From positions 1-58,817 of IMG/VR virus record IMGVR_UViG_3300006990_000030: a stretch of 58,817 nucleotides of DNA. The stretch is one strand, 5' to 3'. Each line of letters begins with the position of its first letter. Within the stretch, counting starts at the first letter, position 1. This document shows positions 52,652 to 58,817 of this stretch, piece after piece. The DNA is from a virus. The position numbers and the translations under genes were made by a program. The notes below the pieces were generated by a model that ran no database searches, was not told the origin of the DNA, and saw nothing but the letters and a program-made list of their open reading frames with translations.

Positions 52652-53957
52652 AGTGTGCCGTAACTCCAAATGGACCTTTTATATTACGTTGTTGGTCACC
52701 GTGTACTAAGAATACTGTATCGCAATAGTCCGGATCACCCCAGCTATCCCATGCATAGCCGTCTGTGAACATAATGAACTTTTTAGGTTGTATATCGTTT
52801 TCTTTCATATACTTCCAGTTAACCATAAAGTCAGTACCGCCGCCGCCTTTAATATCGTATTCGGTTATCATTCTTCCATCGTCTGCACTAAAGTCATCTT
52901 CATTGTATACCTCAGTGTCAAAGCACCAAATTTTAATTTTGTAGTCTTTGTATTCATCCATAATACCTTTTACTTCAGAAAGAAAAATTCTTGCTTGAGT
53001 GTTCCCAATTGACCCGCTCATATCTAATGCAATACAAATATCGATAGTTTCTTCAAAGTTCATACCTGGAAGAATAGCGCCAGTATGCCAACCTTTACGT
53101 GATGGACGTATAAATGTATAATCGTTTTTAATTGTTGACTGAATTTGCTGACGCAAAATTTCACGCCAGTTCATTTTAGGCTCTGTAAGATCTTTAATCA
53201 TACGTGCAACACCTGCAGGAATATTACCAGCACCTGCTGTCTGTGCTGCCGAAATCATACCTTCTTTAATTTCGTCACGTATTTTTTTAAGTTCTTCTTT
53301 AGAATATGAAGGACGTCCGCCTTTACTTTTACTTGAACCTGGGTTGTTACTGTCGCCGTCACCGTCACCGTCACCGTCGTTAGATTCCCAATCAACATGT
53401 TCGTCTAATAGTTCACCAAGTTGTTTTAGTTCTTCTTGGTCATACTTTTCAAAGATATCATCGTATACTTCTTCTGATGTCCAACCTTCATATTTAAAGT
53501 CTTGAAAGCAATCAATAAATGTTGGCTTAGTACCGATGCGGTCACGTACTAAGGTATTATTTACAATATAGTCTGCGGCAATATTATAAATTTGTGGATC
53601 TCTATCGTCTCGACGTGCTAAGTGATCAAACACACAATGCAGAATTTCGTGTGCAATAACAAACTCAACTTCTTTGTTTGACATTGCATTAAAGAACTGT
53701 GTATTATAATATAAGTTACGTCCGTCGACAGCGGCAGTAGGACACCAGTCGTCTGCCGCTTTAATAATCAAACGTGTTGCCATATTACCAAAGAAAGGAT
53801 GGCGAAGTAGTAACCCTACACGAGCAATAATAATACGATCTAATACTTCAACTCGCATTTCTTCTAATGCTTCTGGAGTAATGTCAGGGTCTGGAGCCCA
53901 ATTCTTTTTACCTTCTAAGTTGTATAGTACATCTGAATTAAAAAAATCTAAAGGCAT
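52629..53957 (-). CDS. Metallopeptidase-like/VWA-domain protein (partner of MoxR ATPase)
   Basis: 442 aa from ATG 53957, with AAGGAG upstream; earlier starts would run into the MoxR gene. The N-terminal domain has a zinc-type FVIAHEILHCVFDH motif (HEILH 103-107). An acidic linker with a DGDGDGDGD run lies near 194-202. The C-terminal VWA domain has the MIDAS motif ALDMSGSIG (DMSGS 312-316) and GGGGTDF. This DUF2201/VWA architecture next to a MoxR ATPase resembles cobaltochelatase CobT-CobS and other MoxR-VWA pairs. Role in the phage unknown; metal or protein remodelling is likely. Confidence 0.85.
   Translation of the reverse strand: MPLDFFNSDVLYNLEGKKNWAPDPDITPEALEEMRVEVLDRIIIARVGLLLRHPFFGNMATRLIIKAADDWCPTAAVDGRNLYYNTQFFNAMSNKEVEFVIAHEILHCVFDHLARRDDRDPQIYNIAADYIVNNTLVRDRIGTKPTFIDCFQDFKYEGWTSEEVYDDIFEKYDQEELKQLGELLDEHVDWESNDGDGDGDGDSNNPGSSKSKGGRPSYSKEELKKIRDEIKEGMISAAQTAGAGNIPAGVARMIKDLTEPKMNWREILRQQIQSTIKNDYTFIRPSRKGWHTGAILPGMNFEETIDICIALDMSGSIGNTQARIFLSEVKGIMDEYKDYKIKIWCFDTEVYNEDDFSADDGRMITEYDIKGGGGTDFMVNWKYMKENDIQPKKFIMFTDGYAWDSWGDPDYCDTVFLVHGDQQRNIKGPFGVTAHYEESIAA
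53352..53379 (-). repeat. Six-base tandem repeat encoding Asp-Gly run
   Basis: About four and a half copies of a CACCGT-type hexamer (plus-strand reading) encode DGDGDGDGD in the linker between the two domains of the VWA protein. The run is in frame and could change in length without breaking the gene. An Asp-Gly run of this kind could bind calcium. Confidence 0.6.
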
Positions 53958-53967
53958 AACCTTCTCC

Positions 53968-55056
53968 TTATGCTGATTGCGCCGCAGTAATATACTTACC
54001 GTAACGATCATGGAACTCATCAAAACATTCAACCTCGTCTGGGTCAATTGGAAGACTGTATTGTGTAAGTGCAAGTTTGATACCCATAACAACTAACTCT
54101 GTATCAAAGTTATCCATTGCAAAACGCAAGAAGTTATTAACCTTTGTATCAAACTTTTTATCGTTTTTATTTACTGCTTCTTTTAGTTCGTAACATAGTG
54201 ATACAGTCAACGAATACATAGCACTAATTTCTTTGTTTTTTAGCTCATTTACCTTACCATTAAGGATGTCTGTCGGATTAGGCATTTTAGATGCAACTTT
54301 ACGGTGTGCCATAAACTTAACAGCAAGTCCTTCGCCTACCGATCCACTTACAAGATCTGTTGTAGTTTCTTCATCTTCACCGTCCTCTAACAGTTCTGAT
54401 ACAAATGACCATGAACGAGGCGTTGCAAACGAACGACTTGGACTTTTAGGATCAAAGTCATACAAGTCTTTTTTACTAAATGTTAAGTAACCTACAACAT
54501 CAGTATTTTGATTGTTGTCTACAGCCCATTCAAACCAATCGTCAAAGTTAACCGCAAGCTCTAAGTGTACAAAGCGATTAGACAACGGCGCTGGCATACG
54601 GTATGTAACACCTTTGTCTGACTCGCGGTTACCTGCCGCAACAATTACAACATTGTCTGGCAGTTTGTACGTACCAACCTTACGATTAAGAATAAGTTGA
54701 TATGCTGCCGCTTGTACTGCAGGCGCCGCAGAGTTCATCTCATCTAAGAACAATACAATGTTATCGTATTTTGCTGCCATTGCTTCATCTGGTAATTCGC
54801 TTGGTGCGCCCCACACCATTTTACCTTGTGTTGAATCAAAGTATGGAATACCTTTAATATCTGTAGGTTCCCATAATGACAAACGGATATCAATTAGATG
54901 ACTTTTAGATAGTGTATTTGTAACCTGTGCTACAATGTCCGACTTACCAATACCTGGAGGTCCCCAAAGAAAGATTGGACGTTTTTTCTTCATAGCACGT
55001 AAAATGCTACGCTTTGCTTTGTTAGGTGATACTGTACGAGTTGCAATATTTTCCAT
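53968..55056 (-). CDS. MoxR-family AAA+ ATPase (CobS-like)
   Basis: 362 aa. Walker A WGPPGIGKSD (31-40) and Walker B NIVLFLDEMNSA (99-110, D105/E106) are followed by sensor-type VIVAAGNRESD and PAPLSNRFVHLEL. The C-terminal 110 residues are helical. MoxR ATPases remodel protein complexes together with VWA proteins; the adjacent VWA/metallopeptidase gene follows after 10 bp. Cyanophage relatives are often called CobS, though a cobalamin role there is doubtful. A sigma70-type promoter lies just upstream. Confidence 0.9.
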   Translation of the reverse strand: MENIATRTVSPNKAKRSILRAMKKKRPIFLWGPPGIGKSDIVAQVTNTLSKSHLIDIRLSLWEPTDIKGIPYFDSTQGKMVWGAPSELPDEAMAAKYDNIVLFLDEMNSAAPAVQAAAYQLILNRKVGTYKLPDNVVIVAAGNRESDKGVTYRMPAPLSNRFVHLELAVNFDDWFEWAVDNNQNTDVVGYLTFSKKDLYDFDPKSPSRSFATPRSWSFVSELLEDGEDEETTTDLVSGSVGEGLAVKFMAHRKVASKMPNPTDILNGKVNELKNKEISAMYSLTVSLCYELKEAVNKNDKKFDTKVNNFLRFAMDNFDTELVVMGIKLALTQYSLPIDPDEVECFDEFHDRYGKYITAAQSA

Positions 55057-55090
55057 TGTATTTGCCCTTTGTTGCTTTTGCTATACTACT

Positions 55091-55119
55091 AATATAATGC
55101 ATCTTGAAGCAAAAGTCAA
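55091..55119 (-). promoter_or_regulatory. Sigma70-type promoter TTGACT-N17-TATATT (minus strand)
   Basis: Minus-strand TTGACT (55114-55119) and TATATT (55091-55096) with a 17-base spacer precede the MoxR ATG at 55056. The -35 box overlaps the last codons of the upstream gene. It has the same layout as the promoters at 11507 and 33962. Confidence 0.7.
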
Positions 55120-55496
55120 TCAGTTTTGGTAAACTTTTTTAAAGTTTTTGTCATACCATATCGGTTAATGTCTCCTGAGAAAAGACTTAGTTCGACTGCT
55201 TTCTTTTCGTTCGTAACATATATTCCAGACTGTGTTAAAAAATAAGGACAGTCGATAAACTTATCTAAGAAAATTATTACTTGTGATGTAAGTTTCATTT
55301 CTTTAGGAAACGGAACATCGTACATAGTAATATTAAGTTGATGAAGCATATCAAAACCTTCATCAGTAAGACGTAATCCGCCAACTTGTTTATCTCGAGT
55401 ATTCTTCCACCATAGCTTTAAATGTTGTTCTACAGCTATATCATCTGTACTTTTATCTAAATGTTTGAGGAATACTTTAGTGTATTGTTGTTTCAT
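55116..55496 (-). CDS. Conserved hypothetical phage protein, 126 aa
   Basis: 126 aa, minus strand. WWKNTRDKQVGGLRLTDEGFDML near 29-51 is a recognisable recurrent motif of small proteins in marine T4-like phages; the rest is helical with FLDKFIDCPYFLT and a basic tail. No known function. It overlaps the upstream gene by 4 bp. The downstream MoxR promoter overlaps its 3' end. Confidence 0.7.
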   Translation of the reverse strand: MKQQYTKVFLKHLDKSTDDIAVEQHLKLWWKNTRDKQVGGLRLTDEGFDMLHQLNITMYDVPFPKEMKLTSQVIIFLDKFIDCPYFLTQSGIYVTNEKKAVELSLFSGDINRYGMTKTLKKFTKTD

Positions 55497-55783
55497 ATTA
55501 AAGAAACTTCGTGGCCTTGTGTGAGCTTATGTACTGCAAAGTCTTTACAATTAAACATTTTATTTAATTTTTTAGCAAGATTTATTGCATGACCGGGATT
55601 TGAAAAACTAACTTTCTTATATTTTGGTCCAGGATAGTTTGTAACTATGTTCATAGACTTTAAATTAAACGGCTTTCCGAGATAAAACACTGCCCATATA
55701 GCTTCTGATTCGAGTACTTGCTCGCTTTTATAAGTTACTTTGTCTATTTTTTCTAATAGAATCGTCGGTTTTGGTCTACTCAT
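55493..55783 (-). CDS. Conserved hypothetical phage protein, 96 aa
   Basis: 96 aa, minus strand. AIWAVFYLGKPFNLKSM and PGPKYKKVSFSNPGHAINLAKKLNKMFN suggest a small alpha/beta protein with basic surface patches, compatible with nucleic acid binding, though there is no diagnostic motif. It is coupled to the next gene by a 4-bp overlap. A late-type box lies upstream. Function unknown. Confidence 0.65.
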   Translation of the reverse strand: MSRPKPTILLEKIDKVTYKSEQVLESEAIWAVFYLGKPFNLKSMNIVTNYPGPKYKKVSFSNPGHAINLAKKLNKMFNCKDFAVHKLTQGHEVSLI

Positions 55784-55812
55784 ATGCGTAATCCTTTTGT
55801 AATATACGCATA

Positions 55813-55820
55813 TATTTATC
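55813..55820 (-). promoter_or_regulatory. Late-type box GATAAATA (minus strand)
   Basis: Minus-strand GATAAATA lies 29 bases before the ATG at 55783, in the 64-bp gap between the 96-aa and 76-aa genes. The spacing is similar to that before the 587-aa fibre gene. Confidence 0.4.
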
Positions 55821-55847
55821 CAAAAAATCAGTAATATACAGTTATAT

Positions 55848-56078
55848 CTAAAACTTTTCGCCTTCTAAAATAACACTTATTACTTCTTCGGTGTTGTTAT
55901 TCTTAGATATTAGTTCTTCGAGATCACCATTTAGTCGTGCTAATAACTCAGCTAAAGTAAAAGTAATAGACTTAGCAGTTTGAATATCAATTCTAATTTC
56001 TCGTTGATTACTACTATCAGCAGTTTTTACTTGTTGAATAAATTTTTCAATAGGAAACGTGTTTACTGGATCTTTCAT
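55848..56078 (-). CDS. Small hypothetical protein, 76 aa
   Basis: 76 aa, minus strand. An acidic helical protein (IQTAKSITFTLAELLARLNGDLEELI), overlapping the upstream gene by 4 bp. No motif recognised. Its position in the string leading from the exonuclease suggests an accessory role in nucleic acid metabolism, but this is only context. Confidence 0.6.
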   Translation of the reverse strand: MKDPVNTFPIEKFIQQVKTADSSNQREIRIDIQTAKSITFTLAELLARLNGDLEELISKNNNTEEVISVILEGEKF

Positions 56079-56548
56079 TTCTTAGCTTTCTTATTTGCTA
56101 ATCCTAACTTGTGCTTCATTTCTAATTCAGATAAAAACGGTCCTTGATAGTTGTAACGTTCAAGTGTAATTAACTTTGGACAGAAACTTTTAACCCAGCC
56201 CTTATCAAATCTAATAATATAATATCCTGCACTATATAAACTTGTAGATTTTTTACTTTTTGTAAAAAGAGGCAGTTTTTGTTTTACATTATAAACAGCA
56301 TTCTTAGGTGCTACATTAGTAGGATAACCGTGTACTTCAAAATCTGATTGTACTTCTGTTACATTTTCATAAAATATAGTATTACCTAACTCTTTCTTAA
56401 GAGTCTTTTTATCTTTAAAAAACTTATTAGTTGACGGAGTGCTTAACATATATCGGTCTTCGTCATAGCTTAACGTGCCAATTTTATCATTGCCGCTTTC
56501 AACTATCCAGAACTTATTTTTTAGAATTTCTTTTGCTTTGATTGTCAT
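56075..56548 (-). CDS. Hypothetical protein, 157 aa
   Basis: 157 aa, minus strand, basic and beta-rich in the first half (FWIVESGNDKIGTLSYDEDRYML), with a Lys-rich C-terminus. GYYIIRFDKGWVKSFCPKLITLERYNYQGPF near 108-138 is its most distinctive segment. It is translationally coupled to the exonuclease gene (4-bp overlap). No function recognised; a DNA- or RNA-associated role is plausible from charge and neighbours. Confidence 0.6.
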   Translation of the reverse strand: MTIKAKEILKNKFWIVESGNDKIGTLSYDEDRYMLSTPSTNKFFKDKKTLKKELGNTIFYENVTEVQSDFEVHGYPTNVAPKNAVYNVKQKLPLFTKSKKSTSLYSAGYYIIRFDKGWVKSFCPKLITLERYNYQGPFLSELEMKHKLGLANKKAKK

Positions 56549-57528
56549 TTAATATACCTTGCTTGTAATGGGGTTGCATAAAGTGCCGCTTGATCTGCAA
56601 TACGTTGCATATCCCACTTAGCACAAAACTTCATAAGACGCATACCTACTTGTGTTATATCTTTGCTTTCTACTGTCTGAATAACATTATCAATAGTTTC
56701 TCTAATATCTGCAGGTTGTGCTGTAAGATCGCATAATGTAACATTACGGGTGTAGTCATCAAGTACACGATGCTCTACTCCTTCATGATCTACCCAACGC
56801 TGTAGCATCATGTTATTCCAGTTGTAGCCTTTTGTAGTCTTATCTTCGTATGCTTCAATAAGACCAACTTTGTTCTTAGTACCTTTCTTACGTACACCAG
56901 GATACGCACTAAACACGTTATCACTTGTGTCGCCACGCATACATTTTTCAAACAGCATAAAGTCAGGATCGGGCGCCGGCTTCTCTTCTTTAGTTTTCTT
57001 ATCAATTACAGGCTTGCCTTTGTCGTCAAAGTAACCCTCATGTGTAATAGTAACATTCTGTATACCGTTGTACTGCTTACAATTAGGTGCAATAAGTTGC
57101 GCAAAGTCACCGTCAGTACTAAGAATAACATGATTATCATTAGGATGATTCTGTACCCAACCTGCAATAAGATCGTCAGCTTCTAACACAGGATTTTGTA
57201 AAACAGTACAGTTAGTCTTCTCTGATACAAAGTTCTTAAATTCGTCAAAGATCTCAAAAAAGACTTTGTCTTCATCTGCTTGTGCAGGAGTCATTGCATC
57301 TCGAGTCTCTTTGCGGTTACGTTTGTAAGGCTCATAAAAGTCTTTGCGCCAGCTACGTCCTTCTAAACAAAATACAATATGATCAGCATCAAAGTCGTTC
57401 CATGCTTTCTTAACGCCATTAAGCGTAATATGTAGGGCCATACCTACCTTAGTATCAATATCACCACGTACTACATGTCTTGCACGAAAGAATGTGTTGA
57501 GTGTATCTACAAGAATATATGTTGCCAT
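56545..57528 (-). CDS. FEN-family 5'-3' exonuclease (T4 RNase H-like)
   Basis: 327 aa, minus strand. Conserved metal-site segments of flap endonuclease/RNase H proteins are in order: ILVDTLNTFFRA (3-14), IVFCLEGRSWRKDFYEPYKRNR (51-72), VLEADDLIAGW (113-123), STDGDFAQLI and CMRGDTSDNV. Such enzymes remove RNA primers and 5' flaps on the lagging strand. The length is close to T4 RNase H (305 aa). A perfect-consensus sigma70 promoter lies upstream, fitting early expression. It is coupled to two small genes downstream. Confidence 0.87.
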   Translation of the reverse strand: MATYILVDTLNTFFRARHVVRGDIDTKVGMALHITLNGVKKAWNDFDADHIVFCLEGRSWRKDFYEPYKRNRKETRDAMTPAQADEDKVFFEIFDEFKNFVSEKTNCTVLQNPVLEADDLIAGWVQNHPNDNHVILSTDGDFAQLIAPNCKQYNGIQNVTITHEGYFDDKGKPVIDKKTKEEKPAPDPDFMLFEKCMRGDTSDNVFSAYPGVRKKGTKNKVGLIEAYEDKTTKGYNWNNMMLQRWVDHEGVEHRVLDDYTRNVTLCDLTAQPADIRETIDNVIQTVESKDITQVGMRLMKFCAKWDMQRIADQAALYATPLQARYIK

Positions 57529-57557
57529 TAGTTTGCCTCTGTGTAATTTATAGTATT

Positions 57558-57586
57558 ATTATAGCACCAGATCTGGCTGTTGTCAA
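57558..57586 (-). promoter_or_regulatory. Perfect sigma70 promoter TTGACA-N17-TATAAT (minus strand)
   Basis: Minus-strand TTGACA (57581-57586), a 17-base spacer, and TATAAT (57558-57563) give the exact consensus, 29 bases before the exonuclease ATG. This is the strongest promoter in the window and indicates early expression by host RNA polymerase. Confidence 0.85.
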
Positions 57587-57589
57587 CCA

Positions 57590-57976
57590 TTATGATACTT
57601 CACTTTTACCTTTATCGATAGGTACGACATTAATATATCCTGCACCAGCTTGTGGATCTTGTCCTTCTTCCCCCAGCATTTGTGATACAATAGTTCTAAA
57701 CCATGCATCAACAATCTGCTCATTAGTTTCGCCTGTGTACCCAGCATCAAGTAATTGCTCGATAAACTCATTATTCCAGTCGAGCTCAAAGAACCCGTTT
57801 CGAATGTTATCAGGATTAACTTGTGTATCTAATACAGCAACCCATGCTTCGCCCTTCTTAGTAGCAAGTTCTTTTTCTGTTTCTAATGCTTCTCTACGAA
57901 GATCTTCAGCAGTTTTTACTTTTTCGTCAACTTGCTCTTTTTGTTTCTTTTGACTTAATTTATTCCACCAGTTCAT
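57590..57976 (-). CDS. Hypothetical phage protein, 128 aa
   Basis: 128 aa, minus strand. The first 45 residues form a Lys/Glu-rich coiled-coil-like helix (KLSQKKQKEQVDEKVKTAEDLRREALETEKEL); the rest is compact (GEAWVAVLDTQVNP, FFELDWNNEFIEQLLDAGY). It looks like a conserved marine myovirus protein of unknown function. Its stop lies just before the exonuclease promoter, and its ATG overlaps the stop of the short upstream frame. Confidence 0.65.
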   Translation of the reverse strand: MNWWNKLSQKKQKEQVDEKVKTAEDLRREALETEKELATKKGEAWVAVLDTQVNPDNIRNGFFELDWNNEFIEQLLDAGYTGETNEQIVDAWFRTIVSQMLGEEGQDPQAGAGYINVVPIDKGKSEVS

Positions 57977-58071
57977 TATAAACCTGCCTTTCTAATTGCA
58001 TCTTGATCGATAGGCGCCTTCATTGCCTTTTCGTGCTGTGCATTTTTATACTTTCTAAGTTCCCCAGGCAT
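57976..58071 (-). CDS. Very short possible gene, 31 aa
   Basis: 31 aa, minus strand, from ATG 58071: PGELRKYKNAQHEKAMKAP. The frame is open further upstream inside queE, but that part reads as a shadow of queE, so the short start is preferred. It overlaps queE by 17 bp and the next gene by 1 bp. Basic and helical; could be spurious. Confidence 0.35.
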   Translation of the reverse strand: MPGELRKYKNAQHEKAMKAPIDQDAIRKAGL

Positions 58072-58817
58072 TTCCGAATAAGGATATATGGAGTCTGGGT
58101 GTAAATCGCCATCCTTCTGCCATACACGCTTCGGCAACGTCTTTAACATTGAGGGAGTATTCTTCACTGCGGCCGCCCATTGGCATAAGATATACTGGAC
58201 ATTGTACCCCGGCAGCTTGGTAAGCACTAACAGCTCTTTTGACTTCGTCAAAGTCGTCATTAGTAGCCACAACAAACTTAAGATAAAGTTCACTGCTGTC
58301 AACACGAGTATACTCAAGAGCAACATCAGGCTTGATAGCAGTTTCCCAAGGTTCTCCTGAGACACTAAGTTTTGGGGAACAACTCCAAGTGACTGTAAGT
58401 CTGTCGCTGTCGTTGAGATAGTTGTAGAGATCGTCGTGTAAATGTTGTGTAGTATTTGTTTCAAATGTGATGTTCCTTAAATCCTGCATACGTGGATGTT
58501 CAAACAGCTCTACGTAAAGCCGTTGCCACGCTAACAACGGTTCACCGCCTGTCATGATCAAGTGTACATCTTGACCATTATCTTGTACCCACTTACCGTT
58601 AGGAGTAAGTGAAAGCAAATGCTCAACTACTTCATCTACAGTTGCTTGTTTATTAAAGTGTTTAAACTCTGGATAGATACTTGCGTATGTATCACAACCT
58701 GTGTGTATAATAGGCAAGTCTGTAAACTCTTTAGTTGTTTCATGTACACCTGCGTCAAGTAATCCTTGTACTTCAGCATTATGAATAATGCCTGCTTTTT
58801 GTTTTACATCACGCATT
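58055..58817 (-). CDS. queE: QueE-like radical SAM enzyme (7-carboxy-7-deazaguanine synthase), N-terminus outside window
   Basis: 254 residues are visible on the minus strand; the frame stays open to the window edge. HTGCDTYASIYPEF near 38-51 holds the last cysteine of the SAM cluster motif; the earlier cysteines must lie upstream, so an insertion of over 35 residues splits the motif, as I recall for some phage QueE-like proteins. LIMTGGEPLLAWQRL, ETNTTQHLHDDL, SCSPKLSVSGE and the ending WRFTPRLHISLFGN match QueE. The enzyme makes a preQ0 precursor used for queuosine or deazaguanine DNA modification. Reaction inferred from family. Confidence 0.82.
   Translation of the reverse strand, partial: MRDVKQKAGIIHNAEVQGLLDAGVHETTKEFTDLPIIHTGCDTYASIYPEFKHFNKQATVDEVVEHLLSLTPNGKWVQDNGQDVHLIMTGGEPLLAWQRLYVELFEHPRMQDLRNITFETNTTQHLHDDLYNYLNDSDRLTVTWSCSPKLSVSGEPWETAIKPDVALEYTRVDSSELYLKFVVATNDDFDEVKRAVSAYQAAGVQCPVYLMPMGGRSEEYSLNVKDVAEACMAEGWRFTPRLHISLFGNAWGT

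Noticed and set aside
57501-57953. A plus-strand frame of 150 codons opposite the 128-aa gene and the exonuclease promoter
   Set aside because: It is composed of Ser/Pro/Cys-rich shadow sequence, covers the perfect minus-strand promoter, and runs against two supported genes.
58072-58464. Upstream part of the frame that ends at 57976 (162 codons if read from 58464)
   Set aside because: It overlaps queE in another frame and reads as Leu/Thr-rich noise there; only the last 31 codons downstream of queE could be real.
1-58817. CRISPR arrays, tRNA genes, IS elements, integrase or attachment sites
   Set aside because: No regularly spaced repeats, cloverleaf-like sequences, transposase motifs or recombinase motifs were recognised by reading; a tRNA and repeat scan would confirm.

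Overview
The window looks like part of a large tailed (T4-like, contractile-tail type) phage genome of the kind found in the surface ocean. The signs are low G+C, back-to-back genes with 4-29 bp overlaps, and a set of large tail and tail-fibre proteins. It also carries the marine-myovirus combination of a MoxR AAA+ ATPase with a VWA/metallopeptidase partner, a T4 RNase H-like FEN exonuclease, a QueE-like radical SAM enzyme and several short conserved hypotheticals. Late-type AATAAATA/GATAAATA/CATAAATA boxes and near-consensus sigma70 promoters are both present. The host cannot be read from the sequence; SAR11 or a picocyanobacterium are the obvious candidates (inference). No tRNA, CRISPR, IS element or integrase was seen, and there is no gene-free stretch over 300 bases.

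Layout: (1) 1-11499, plus strand: tail module with a huge structural protein cut by the window start, a 204-aa partner, three paralogous fibre/adhesin proteins sharing an N-terminal module (one with a collar domain), and a further structural protein. (2) 11507-33961, plus strand: one apparent transcription unit of 23 coupled genes behind a TTGACA-N17-TATACT promoter. It encodes two small DxD glycosyltransferases, a tandem-fused glycosyltransferase, a methyltransferase-like protein, four SGNH-hydrolase-like proteins and twelve radical SAM proteins, one of them split into core and SPASM-like halves. (3) 33962-48644: a 13th radical SAM gene with its own promoter and different base composition, a nitroreductase, a 14th on the minus strand, a PLP aminotransferase, two flavodoxin-like reductases, a 15th of the B12-binding-like type, a peroxiredoxin, seven Fe(II)/2-oxoglutarate-oxygenase-like proteins, a cupin, a fifth SGNH protein and a methyltransferase. 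(4) 48627-58817, minus strand: a compact membrane desaturase, another fibre protein, the MoxR/VWA module, conserved small phage proteins, the exonuclease and QueE.

The striking element is the 11.5-48.6 kb island. It has 15 radical SAM genes (QueE makes 16), seven oxygenase-like genes and glycosyl-, methyl- and aminotransferases. It has no evident transporter, flippase, polymerase, NRPS/PKS or obvious precursor peptide. My inference is an intracellular multistep modification pathway acting on a phage-made or host glycan or protein. Two targets seem plausible: the neighbouring fibres, or host surface sugars. The sequence alone does not identify the substrate.
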